From Lacinutrix sp. 5H-3-7-4 (GTDB lineage Bacteria > Bacteroidota > Bacteroidia > Flavobacteriales > Flavobacteriaceae), in NCBI RefSeq assembly GCF_000211855.2, contig NC_015638.1, positions 930,001-994,000 on the forward strand: a DNA stretch of 64,000 bases. Reading direction: 5' to 3'. The notes below the pieces were generated by a model, which saw only the letters and a list, made by a program, of their open reading frames with translations, had not been told where the DNA came from and made no database searches. A program made the translations under genes and the position numbers. Below are positions 1 to 7,789 of this stretch, piece after piece (the stretch's first letter is position 1; every line of letters starts with the position of its first letter).

Positions 1-1023
1 ACGTTTAGACATATGTAAGTATTGTGTAGTATATGTTGCATTATGTTTTACTTTTACATAATTACCATTACCGCCACGTCTTGCAGACTCTATAACGGTT
101 CCGTTTGCTGTAGACATAATTGGAGTTCCTACTTTTGCCGCAAAATCTGTACCTTTATGTGGTCTTACACGATTTCCATATAAAGCAATACGTCTTTTTA
201 AATTATATCTAGATGAAATGCGACTAAAACTAACTGGAGATTTTAAAAATGCGCGACGTAAATTTTTTGCTTCTTCACTAAAATAATCTCTAATACCTAA
301 AACGGTATCTGTTTCAAATTCGAAAGCATAAAAAGGCTCTTTGTTATGTTCAAAGTATGCTGCTTTTATTTCATGTATTCCTGCATAAATAGAGTCGTCT
401 ATATACTTTTCTGTATAAACAACTTTAAATTTATCGTTTTTTTGAAGTCTTGAAAAATCTATTGTCCACGCATAAATATCACTCATTCTCAAAGCTAACA
501 TAAAGGGTTTGCCTTGCTCGTCTAGTGCGTTAGATATGTTTGAATTTATAACGCCTGAAACTGTTTTTTCAACGTACTTAATTGGTTTCGTACTTGTATA
601 AGCTTTAATAGAGTCTTGAAAATCTACAACAGCATAACGTTCTTTTGTTGGTTGATATATAAAGCATTTAGGTGTCTGTAACGAATCGTTAGCACATAAT
701 ATGGTATATGGCTTCCCTACCTGAAGTTTTCTTACATCAAAGCTATCTTTTGATGCTTCTGCTATTTCAAAAATTTTTGGGTAACTTATATTATTACGCT
801 CTAAGATTACACCAAACGTATCTCCTCTTTTAATGGTATCTCTTTTTACAACAAAGTCTTTTAAATTAAACCCAAACTCATATAATTCTTCGGGTTCAAT
901 TACAGATACAACTTCTAAATCTTGTTTGTTTTCTTCATCTTCTTTACAACTATTTATAGTTATAAAAAGTAGAAATACTATTATAAGTTTTTTCCCCAAT
1001 CTTCCAGTTCTTGTGTACTCCAT
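1..1023 (-). CDS. M23 family metallopeptidase lipoprotein, C-terminus beyond the window
   Basis: Reading the minus strand from the ATG at 1023 gives 341 uninterrupted codons that run off the window edge. The N-terminus is basic, then hydrophobic, ending in INSC followed by KEDEEN. This is a lipoprotein signal with an acidic stretch after the Cys, which in Flavobacteria favours surface export. Around residues 45-100 there is a LysM/OapA-like segment (IKRGDTFGVILE). The C-terminal part is a peptidoglycan endopeptidase of the LytM/M23 type: RPHKGTDFA carries the first zinc ligands (His near residue 289) and QYLHMSKR the later catalytic His. Expected role: cleaving peptidoglycan cross-links in the periplasm. 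The start overlaps the end of the tryptophan dioxygenase gene by 43 bases. An internal start would remove the signal peptide, so the ATG at 1023 is preferred. Confidence 0.88.
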   Translation of the reverse strand, partial: MEYTRTGRLGKKLIIVFLLFITINSCKEDEENKQDLEVVSVIEPEELYEFGFNLKDFVVKRDTIKRGDTFGVILERNNISYPKIFEIAEASKDSFDVRKLQVGKPYTILCANDSLQTPKCFIYQPTKERYAVVDFQDSIKAYTSTKPIKYVEKTVSGVINSNISNALDEQGKPFMLALRMSDIYAWTIDFSRLQKNDKFKVVYTEKYIDDSIYAGIHEIKAAYFEHNKEPFYAFEFETDTVLGIRDYFSEEAKNLRRAFLKSPVSFSRISSRYNLKRRIALYGNRVRPHKGTDFAAKVGTPIMSTANGTVIESARRGGNGNYVKVKHNATYTTQYLHMSKR

Positions 1024-1904
1024 AGGTCTGGAAAAAATATTCGTCTTTGATATTTTGGATGCATGTATTTTACCCATTCGCTTCCTCCTGTTGCTTCTGC
1101 TGTTTTTCCACCAATGTTTAAATAGTGGTTTGCGGTGTTATAATGTGCCATTACCCATGTTATGTTTACTGTGTAATCATAATGGCGCATGGCTTTAATT
1201 AAATCTTGATCTTCTTTAACTTCTTGTGGTAACCCTTTAAAAATGGTCCACAAATTATGTGTATTATAGAACTCTGCAAATCTAATAAATTCGTCTTTGT
1301 ATTTCTCTTCGAAAACTGTTAATGTATAAGATTTTTTTCCTGTTTTATAGTCTTTTCCTGCTGCTTGCCAATATAAATGCTCAAAAGCATGTTCAAAAGA
1401 CGTATTACGATCTATTGTTTCTCTAAAACGGTTATCTATTAAATTTATTAGCTCTGTTGAGGCAAATTCTATTTTTCGGTATTGCGCACTTTGAAAACCG
1501 CTTGCTGGTGTTAGTGTGTTTCTAAATTTATTATACTGCTCTACATCCATACCATCTTTCATTACTGTAAAAGATGATGTTAACACATCGAAATAGCGAC
1601 TTATACGCATGATTTTTGTTTCGAAAAATGCTGCGGTAATATTTTCTTTTTTTGCGACTTGGTCTATTTCCCAAAGAATCATTTTAAATAATAACTCATT
1701 GACTTGATGATACATTAAAAATACCATTTCATCTGGCAATGTTGTACGTTGCACCTGAAGGTTTAACAATGCATCGGTTTGTATATAATCCCAATAATCT
1801 ATTGGTTTACTATGTAGCAAACCATCAAGATGCGTGTTTACATTTTGACCTAAGTTTTTATATTTATCTATTAATTGATCGGTTGTATTTTGGTCTATAC
1901 TCAT
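981..1904 (-). CDS. kynA: Tryptophan 2,3-dioxygenase
   Basis: Heme enzyme that opens the indole ring of L-tryptophan to N-formylkynurenine, the first step of the kynurenine route. Protein of 307 residues. The family motif near the N-terminus (MYHQVNELLFKMILWEI) and the C-terminal ATGGSEWVKYM, PKYQRRIFFPDLW are visible. An ATG 45 bases further upstream is in frame, but the start at 1904 is preferred because it forms a TAATG junction with the preceding DUF3108 gene (one-base overlap) and gives the usual family N-terminus. It is part of the DUF3108-kynA-M23 operon. Together with hpd and hmgA next door it forms an aromatic amino acid degradation block; no kynureninase or formamidase lies in the window. 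Confidence 0.93.
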   Translation of the reverse strand: MSIDQNTTDQLIDKYKNLGQNVNTHLDGLLHSKPIDYWDYIQTDALLNLQVQRTTLPDEMVFLMYHQVNELLFKMILWEIDQVAKKENITAAFFETKIMRISRYFDVLTSSFTVMKDGMDVEQYNKFRNTLTPASGFQSAQYRKIEFASTELINLIDNRFRETIDRNTSFEHAFEHLYWQAAGKDYKTGKKSYTLTVFEEKYKDEFIRFAEFYNTHNLWTIFKGLPQEVKEDQDLIKAMRHYDYTVNITWVMAHYNTANHYLNIGGKTAEATGGSEWVKYMHPKYQRRIFFPDLWSTQELEDWGKNL

Positions 1905-2686
1905 TAGTTTTCTACAATAATTTTGAATGGATGTTTTAATCCTTTCCAAGCCACTAAGTCTGCTCTTAAAGAACCTACCGCTAAATCTGCTTTTATACGT
2001 AAAGGTAATTTATTTTTATCTTTAGTTACCCATAGCGTTAAACTTTCTTCTTCTTTAAATACTCGTCCTGCCATCACATATGGTCTAAATATTAATGACT
2101 CTACTTTATTTCCGTTATTCATTTTTATAGTTTCTTCTCCTAAATATTTTAATTTGAAACCATAGCTTTCTTCATCAAAAAACATATCTAAAGAGACTTC
2201 GTCTCCTATTTTTAAAGCTGACACGTCTATATTATCTCTTAAATAATAAAACGTTGAAACCATGTCTTGTACATTTGTTTTGGTCTCAATTGTTTTTTTA
2301 GTATTGTATTTTTTATTGTGAATAAAGGCTTTCTTCTCTTCTTGATTAAATTTTATCTCTATATCTTTTGTGTGACCTCCTTCGTCTATTTTTCTAATAA
2401 ATTTATAAGGTAGTATTGTGCTTTTATCGAAATAGCTTTCGTATTGATCTTCTACTTTAAAAAACCATTTAATTGCTCCTGTTGTCCAACCTTTACCAAC
2501 TACATGATATACCGGTTTTCCATCTAGCGTTTTTTCTTTTACAGAGAGTGTTGCGTTACCGGCTTTTAAAAAACCACTGTAACTCATTTTAAACTTAAAC
2601 CACTCACCACTTTTAAATGAGCTTTCTTGAGAAAAACCCAAATTATATATGAGTATTGCTAGTAATATAAATGTAAATTTTTTCAT
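1904..2686 (-). CDS. DUF3108 domain-containing secreted protein
   Basis: Protein of 260 residues with a Sec signal peptide (MKKFTFILLAIL...GFSQ, cleavage around residue 20). The rest looks like one beta-rich periplasmic domain of the DUF3108 type. Recognisable segments are GEWFKFKMSYSGF at the mature N-terminus, MVSTFYYLRD in the middle and LWVTKDKNKLPLRI near the C-terminus. Members of this family are predicted to bind lipid or outer-membrane components, but the function is not established. First gene of the operon with kynA and the M23 peptidase; a TATTTTTG box lies about 75 bases upstream. The pairing with an envelope peptidase suggests an envelope role and makes the dioxygenase in between look like a passenger. 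Confidence 0.85.
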   Translation of the reverse strand: MKKFTFILLAILIYNLGFSQESSFKSGEWFKFKMSYSGFLKAGNATLSVKEKTLDGKPVYHVVGKGWTTGAIKWFFKVEDQYESYFDKSTILPYKFIRKIDEGGHTKDIEIKFNQEEKKAFIHNKKYNTKKTIETKTNVQDMVSTFYYLRDNIDVSALKIGDEVSLDMFFDEESYGFKLKYLGEETIKMNNGNKVESLIFRPYVMAGRVFKEEESLTLWVTKDKNKLPLRIKADLAVGSLRADLVAWKGLKHPFKIIVEN

Positions 2687-2761
2687 AGTTTTTGTCTTAT
2701 TATAAACAACTTAGAAGCTATTTATTTATTGCTCTACAAGGTTAGGTTACAATTACTATTC

Positions 2762-2769
2762 CAAAAATA
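2762..2769 (-). promoter_or_regulatory. Bacteroidetes -7 box upstream of the DUF3108-kynA operon
   Basis: Minus-strand TATTTTTG matches the Bacteroidetes sigma-A -7 consensus TAnnTTTG. It lies about 75 bases before the ATG at 2686 and just after the hpd terminator. No convincing -33 TTG was found. Confidence 0.5.
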
Positions 2770-2771
2770 TA

Positions 2772-2804
2772 AATAAAAAAACACCACTAAAGCATTAGTG
2801 ATGT
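2772..2804 (-). terminator. Rho-independent terminator after hpd
   Basis: Ten-base stem 2781-2790 / 2795-2804 with loop AGCA, followed on the minus strand by a T-rich run. The one mismatch on the plus strand becomes a G-U pair in the minus-strand RNA, which supports a terminator for hpd. Confidence 0.8.
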
Positions 2805-2832
2805 TTTTTATTTGTTATTTAAACTATAGCTT

Positions 2833-3996
2833 TTATAGTGTTCCGCGTTTTGCTTGTTCTCTTTCTATAGACTCGAACAAAGCTTTAAAATTTCCTGCTC
2901 CAAAACCTTTTGCTCCCATACGTTGAATGATTTCGAAAAAGAGTGTTGGCCTATCTTCTACTGGTTTTGTAAAAATTTGAAGTAAGTAACCTTCTTCATC
3001 GGCATCTATCATGATACCTAAACCTTTTAGTTTTTCGATATCTTCTTTTAACTCATGGCTAAATTCTTCTAAACGGCCAGGTACAGATTTATAATATTCG
3101 TCTGGTGGTGTTGATAAAAACTCCACACCATTTGCACGTAATTGCGATACTGTTTTTAAAATATCGTCTGTGGCTACTGCTATGTGTTGTACTCCTGCGC
3201 CTTCGTAAAAATCTAAGTATTCTTCTATTTGTGAGCGTTTTTTACCTTCGGCTGGTTCGTTGATTGGGAATTTTATTCTTCCGTTCCCGTTAGACATTAC
3301 TTTACTCATTAATGCTGAGTATTCTGTATGTATTTGCTTATCGTCAAAAGATAAAAAGTTTTCAAAACCCATAACGTCTTCATACCATTTTACCCATACA
3401 TCCATTTGGTTCCAGCCTACATTACCAACCATGTGATCTATGTATTTTAAGCCTGCTGTTGGTGGATTATAATCTGACTCCCATTTTTGGAATCCTGGTA
3501 AAAATGCACCGTTATAATTTTTACGTTCTACAAACATGTGTACTGTTTCGCCATAGGTGTAAATTCCTGCTCTTACTACTTCGCCATGCTCGTCTTTTTC
3601 TACTGTTGGCTCCATATAAGATTTTGCTCCTCTTGAAGTTGTTTCTTCGTAAGCTTTTCTTGCATCTTCAACCCATAGTGCTACTATTTTAACACCATCG
3701 CCATGTTTTACAATATGGTCGTTTATTGGTGATTTACTGTTTAATGGTGTTGTTAGCATTAACTTAATTTTGTCTTGTGTTAAGACGTAACTTACAGAGT
3801 CTGTTGAGCCTGTTTCTAAGCCTTTGTATGCGTGCGATTGAAAACCGAATGCTGTTTTGTAAAAGTGTGCTGCTTGTTTGGCATTACCTACATAAAACTC
3901 TACGTAGTCTGTTCCTAAAAGTGGAAGGAAATCTTGTGCGCCTTCGAATATTTTTTCTAAACCGTAGTTTACTGATTCTATTTCTTTTTTACTCAT
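2833..3996 (-). CDS. hpd: 4-hydroxyphenylpyruvate dioxygenase
   Basis: Non-heme Fe(II) enzyme converting 4-hydroxyphenylpyruvate to homogentisate in tyrosine degradation. Protein of 387 residues with two vicinal-oxygen-chelate domains (about 25-160 and 183-370). All three iron ligands are visible: His188 in DHMVGN, His271 in QHIAVATDD and Glu355 in FFEIIQRMG, the last within the C-terminal signature. Length is slightly above the usual 355-380. It lies downstream of hmgA on the same strand but is separated by 175 bases that hold a dyad element and a repeat/terminator element, so it probably has its own promoter. A terminator follows. Intact and typical. Confidence 0.97.
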   Translation of the reverse strand: MSKKEIESVNYGLEKIFEGAQDFLPLLGTDYVEFYVGNAKQAAHFYKTAFGFQSHAYKGLETGSTDSVSYVLTQDKIKLMLTTPLNSKSPINDHIVKHGDGVKIVALWVEDARKAYEETTSRGAKSYMEPTVEKDEHGEVVRAGIYTYGETVHMFVERKNYNGAFLPGFQKWESDYNPPTAGLKYIDHMVGNVGWNQMDVWVKWYEDVMGFENFLSFDDKQIHTEYSALMSKVMSNGNGRIKFPINEPAEGKKRSQIEEYLDFYEGAGVQHIAVATDDILKTVSQLRANGVEFLSTPPDEYYKSVPGRLEEFSHELKEDIEKLKGLGIMIDADEEGYLLQIFTKPVEDRPTLFFEIIQRMGAKGFGAGNFKALFESIEREQAKRGTL

Positions 3997-4026
3997 GATG
4001 TTTATATTTTTTCTTCTTGTTTTAAG

Positions 4027-4059
4027 AAGTACTCAATTTTATTGATTGAGCGTGTACTT
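4027..4059. promoter_or_regulatory. Dyad-symmetric element upstream of hpd
   Basis: AAGTAC and TCAAT on the left (4027-4037) are mirrored by ATTGA and GTACTT on the right (4045-4059), with a four-base insertion (GCGT) in the right arm and a 7-base centre. It sits 31-63 bases before the hpd start. It could be an operator or an RNA hairpin in the leader. No regulator gene is adjacent. Confidence 0.35.
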
Positions 4060-4090
4060 TTTGATTTTACTATTACTTAGCTAATATTTT

Positions 4091-4161
4091 AGCCCTGATT
4101 GATGCGGCATCCTTTTTTTATTTTTCTTAAAAAAAGATATAGCGGAAAGCAGGAAATAGCT
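4091..4161 (-). repeat. Flavobacterial intergenic hairpin element, possible hmgA terminator
   Basis: The segment starts AGCCCTGATTGATGCGGC and ends AGCGGAAAGCAGGAAATAG. A T7 tract and an A7 tract pair around a short loop. CCTG and CAGG pair further out, and GATGC-G-GCATC forms its own small palindrome. From memory, very similar elements recur between genes in many Flavobacteriaceae genomes; I cannot search for copies. It lies just after hmgA on the minus strand, so it may act as its terminator. Confidence 0.6.
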
Positions 4162-4171
4162 TCTAATTATT

Positions 4172-5332
4172 TTAATGTTCTAACCAAGATTTGTAATAAT
4201 CTTCGTCTGCTATTTTCATAGCTTCTTCTGTTACCATTAATGGTTTAAAGGTGTCTACCATTACTGCGAGTTCTTCGGTTTTGATTTTGCCTATACTTTT
4301 TTCGGTTGTTCCTGGATGTGGACCATGTGGTATTCCTGCTGGATGCAGCGAAATGTGACCTTGATCTATATCGTTACGGCTCATAAAATCGCCATCTACG
4401 TAATACAACACTTCGTCACTGTCTATGTTACTGTGGTTGTATGGTGCTGGTATGCTTTGCGGATGATAGTCGTACAAACGTGGTACGAAACTACAAATAA
4501 CGAAGGCGTCTGTCTCGAAGGTTTGATGTACTGGTGGCGGTTGGTGTACGCGACCAGTAATTGGCTCGAAATCGTGAATTGAAAATGCGTATGGATAATT
4601 ATAACCGTCGTAACCTACAACATCGAATGGATGTGATGCGTAAACCATATCGAAAATTTCGTCTTGTTTTTTAACTTTCATTAAAAAGTCTCCAGATTCG
4701 TTATTGGTTTCTAACTCGTAAGGTCTGCGTAAATCGCGCTCGCAATATGGCGAATGTTCTAATAATTGTCCAAACCAATTACGGTAACGTTTTGGTGTGT
4801 AAATTGGCCTGCGAGACTCGACTATAAATAGTCTATTATCTTCTGTATCGAAGTCTATTTTGTAAATTACACCTCTTGGTATTATTAAATAGTCGCCGTA
4901 TTTAAAGTCTAAGTTACCTAGGTGTGTACGTAATTTTCCTGAGCCTTTATGGATGAAAATCATCTCGTCTGCATCTGAGTTTTTATAAAAATAATCTGTT
5001 GTAGATTGTTTTGGTGCAGATAGTATAATTGTACAATCGCTATTTGTTAAAACGGCTTTGCGGCTTTTTAAATAATCGTTTTCTGGTTTTACTTGAAACC
5101 CTCTAAAACGATAGGATTGTATGTGGTTTTTTTTGGCAATTTTTGGTGCAACACTGTATTGTCCTTTTATTTCTTTTACTTGTGTTGGTCTTTGTTCGTG
5201 ATAGGAGTTTGTACTCATACCGTCGAAACCTATGGTGCCAAAAAGTTGCTCGTAATATAAAGACCCATCTTTTTTTCTAAATTGTGTGTGTCTTTTATGT
5301 GGGATGTTTCCTAATTTATGATAGAATGGCAT
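4172..5332 (-). CDS. hmgA: Homogentisate 1,2-dioxygenase
   Basis: Opens the homogentisate ring to maleylacetoacetate, the step after hpd in tyrosine and phenylalanine breakdown. Protein of 386 residues, shorter than the proteobacterial/animal form (about 440) but usual for Bacteroidetes. It has a double-cupin layout. The C-terminal cupin carries the metal-site segments DSDEVLYYVDG and HPAGIPHGPHPG; YLIIPRGVIYKID marks the N-terminal cupin. A typical N-terminus (MPFYHKLGNIPHKRHTQ) supports the ATG at 5332. The two remaining steps (maleylacetoacetate isomerase and fumarylacetoacetase) are not in the window. The 213-base leader upstream holds nested inverted repeats. Confidence 0.95.
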   Translation of the reverse strand: MPFYHKLGNIPHKRHTQFRKKDGSLYYEQLFGTIGFDGMSTNSYHEQRPTQVKEIKGQYSVAPKIAKKNHIQSYRFRGFQVKPENDYLKSRKAVLTNSDCTIILSAPKQSTTDYFYKNSDADEMIFIHKGSGKLRTHLGNLDFKYGDYLIIPRGVIYKIDFDTEDNRLFIVESRRPIYTPKRYRNWFGQLLEHSPYCERDLRRPYELETNNESGDFLMKVKKQDEIFDMVYASHPFDVVGYDGYNYPYAFSIHDFEPITGRVHQPPPVHQTFETDAFVICSFVPRLYDYHPQSIPAPYNHSNIDSDEVLYYVDGDFMSRNDIDQGHISLHPAGIPHGPHPGTTEKSIGKIKTEELAVMVDTFKPLMVTEEAMKIADEDYYKSWLEH

Positions 5333-5411
5333 TTTTTTAGTTTTTATGAATTAAAAATTAAAGTAGAAAGCAGCACTTTTACTTTACTAAATGCGAAATA
5401 GGGAACAGGCA

Positions 5412-5477
5412 AATCACTCAGGATTTCTTTTTATAAGAAATTTTAAGAAGGTTAGTAAGTCTTGCCAATGTGATTCC
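5412..5477 (-). other. Nested inverted repeats in the hmgA leader
   Basis: AATCAC (5412-5417) and GTGATT (5470-5475) can pair, enclosing ATTTCTT/AAGAAAT (5423-5429 / 5435-5441). GGCAA and TTGCC flank them in a crossed, pseudoknot-like order. The inner hairpin has no U tract, so it is not an obvious terminator for the patatin gene. This may be a structured leader, or chance in AT-rich DNA. Confidence 0.25.
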
Positions 5478-5545
5478 ATACAAAAACAAATATCGTGAAT
5501 ATTATGCATTTAATAAAATGTATGTTTTTTTAATTTTAAAAAAGC

Positions 5546-7789
5546 CTAGAACCAAAAGCCTAAATTAAAAAACCAAAAACTTTCTCTAGATTCTGGTGAG
5601 TATGAAAACCTACCTTCTAAGGGACCTAAAAAAGTTTCTATACCATAACCTAAAGCATAGCCCGAATAATCTGGTAAAGAAAACCAGTCTACAGTACTAA
5701 ATAAATTATTTTTTGCATTGGCAAAATTTGCTGCAGCCAAAATATGTTGCTTTTTAAATATCTCGTAATCTAAATTTATTGTGCCTTTTAAAACACTATT
5801 AGATTGAATTGATAAATAATCGTAACCATAAAATGATTTAAAGTTATTTATAAAATTGTTTGCATAACCACCAAGTGTAAAATTAAGATATGGGTTATTT
5901 TTTGCGTTTAATTTTGCTCCTGCTTCTGCTAATATATTTACCGAAAATTTTGAAGAAAAACTATATGCATAACCCAAGTCTGCTTTTACAATTGAAAATT
6001 CTGAAAAGTTATTATTAAAATCTGAAGAATAGAAGTAGAAATTAAAATCGCCATTAAAATAAAGTCCTTCGTTAGGATAGTATTTATTATCGAATGAATC
6101 GTACTTGAAATTAGCATATCCAGAAAGGTAATCACTATTATCAAAAGTTGTTTCGGTTTGGTTTGCTGAAGATAAAACAGTTTCGGTTGTAATTTTATAA
6201 TGCTTGTGCTCAAGTCCTAGAGTAAGCGCTAAATCGTTTTTATATTGTGTTTGTACAAATACTCTATTGGTTAAATCTGTTAATTTAAGTCCTAATTTAT
6301 TTACTCCAACAGCAGATAACTGCGTTGGTGTTAAAAATGCAGATGCTAATACACTTTTATTAAATTCATTATATCTAGATTTAACTCCAAAACTCCAGTA
6401 TATACCTTTATCTACATAATATTCAAAATTATACCTTACATTATCTCCTGCTATTAAATCTAGAGATAATACATCACTTTTAAAAAGCAGTTGTTTTCTT
6501 GTAAGGTTTGCTAATAATGCACTTTTGTACAGCCCATCATAATGTAAACCAAATTTTAATGTTGTTGTTTTTTCTGTTTCAAAAACTTCTGTATTTAAGT
6601 TATAACCTTCTACTCCATTTTTAGTTGTAGATGCCAGTTTGTATGTAAAACTATCAAAGTTATTTGTAGCCACTAAATTATTGGTACCACTTATAAACTT
6701 GCCATAGCTTACTTTTTGGTCTGGCCTTAATTTTAGTTTCCCTATTACGTAAGATCTTGTGTAGTTTTCTAGTCCTTTAATATTTATATCTAGAATTTGT
6801 AAACTATCTGGCGCCCGATGGTTTGTTATTTCTATTGGTTTTTTAATTTGATTATCTGCTAATTTTTGTAATTGTGACAGTTTTAATTTAGCTGCACTAA
6901 TACCGTTTTTAATTATTTGTGGTCCATCATCAAAGGAAACAACCGTAAATTTAGAAATATCTGGTTTTATATAAATATCTGTTTTTGGCGCTTTAACTTT
7001 CATATCGTTTATTGTACGAAAATTATTTATTTGAAATAAAATTTCTGGTGCCGAAGACAAATCAGTTCTATTAGCTAACCCATCTTGAACATCTACTCCT
7101 ATTATAACATCCATTCCTTTCGCTCTTAACTCGTCTATTGGATAGTTGTTTGTAACACCACCATCTATTAAAAGCTTATCACCTATTAATACTGGTTGAA
7201 ATAACGATGGAAATGCTCCACTAGCTTTAATAGCTTGTGGTAAATTACCTTTATCTAATATTACTGGTTGGCCATTTTCTATATTTGTAGCTATACAGAA
7301 AAAAGGAATTGGGAGTTTACTAAAATCCTCTATATCATTTACATGCATTGTTAGCTTAGACAAAAGATTAAATGTGTTTTGCCCACGCGATAAGGCTGAA
7401 GGTAATTTAATTTCAAAATCATTAAATGGTAAAATAACAGCATATTTTTCGTTATTTTCTCTTTCATAAAATGTTTTTGCTGCTCTAGGTATATTATCGT
7501 TAATAATTTTATCGAAATCTACAGATCTAAATATTGAATCTAGTTGTTTACCAGAATATCCTGAGGCATATAGAGAACCTACAATAGCTCCCATGCTAGT
7601 TCCTGCAACATAGTCTACTCTAATTCCTAAACTGTCTATTACTTTTAATGCTCCAATGTGTGCAAGTCCCTTTGCTCCACCACCACTTAAAACCAGCCCT
7701 ACTTTAGGCTCTTTAGCTTCACTGTTTTGAGCAGACAAATTAGCTTTAAAAGCTAATAATAGTAATATTACGATAATATATCTTTTCAT
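5546..7789 (-). CDS. Patatin-like phospholipase with C-terminal outer-membrane barrel
   Basis: Protein of 747 residues with signal peptide (1-20). The patatin domain (about 28-310) has all expected elements: oxyanion loop GGGAKG (36-41), nucleophile Ser65 in GTSMG, and the catalytic Asp209 in DGG. A POTRA-like segment (about 320-395) follows, then a beta-barrel of the Omp85/BamA surface-antigen type ending in FWFFNLGFWF with a terminal aromatic residue. This is the PlpD-like (type Vd) layout: a phospholipase passed to or held at the outer membrane by its own barrel. The ATG begins on the base after the uvrC stop codon, so the two are probably cotranscribed. Confidence 0.92.
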   Translation of the reverse strand: MKRYIIVILLLLAFKANLSAQNSEAKEPKVGLVLSGGGAKGLAHIGALKVIDSLGIRVDYVAGTSMGAIVGSLYASGYSGKQLDSIFRSVDFDKIINDNIPRAAKTFYERENNEKYAVILPFNDFEIKLPSALSRGQNTFNLLSKLTMHVNDIEDFSKLPIPFFCIATNIENGQPVILDKGNLPQAIKASGAFPSLFQPVLIGDKLLIDGGVTNNYPIDELRAKGMDVIIGVDVQDGLANRTDLSSAPEILFQINNFRTINDMKVKAPKTDIYIKPDISKFTVVSFDDGPQIIKNGISAAKLKLSQLQKLADNQIKKPIEITNHRAPDSLQILDINIKGLENYTRSYVIGKLKLRPDQKVSYGKFISGTNNLVATNNFDSFTYKLASTTKNGVEGYNLNTEVFETEKTTTLKFGLHYDGLYKSALLANLTRKQLLFKSDVLSLDLIAGDNVRYNFEYYVDKGIYWSFGVKSRYNEFNKSVLASAFLTPTQLSAVGVNKLGLKLTDLTNRVFVQTQYKNDLALTLGLEHKHYKITTETVLSSANQTETTFDNSDYLSGYANFKYDSFDNKYYPNEGLYFNGDFNFYFYSSDFNNNFSEFSIVKADLGYAYSFSSKFSVNILAEAGAKLNAKNNPYLNFTLGGYANNFINNFKSFYGYDYLSIQSNSVLKGTINLDYEIFKKQHILAAANFANAKNNLFSTVDWFSLPDYSGYALGYGIETFLGPLEGRFSYSPESRESFWFFNLGFWF

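Noticed and set aside
1905-1949. Upstream in-frame ATG that would lengthen tryptophan 2,3-dioxygenase by 15 residues.
   Set aside because: It lies inside the DUF3108 gene and adds a non-family tail; the ATG at 1904 forms a TAATG junction.
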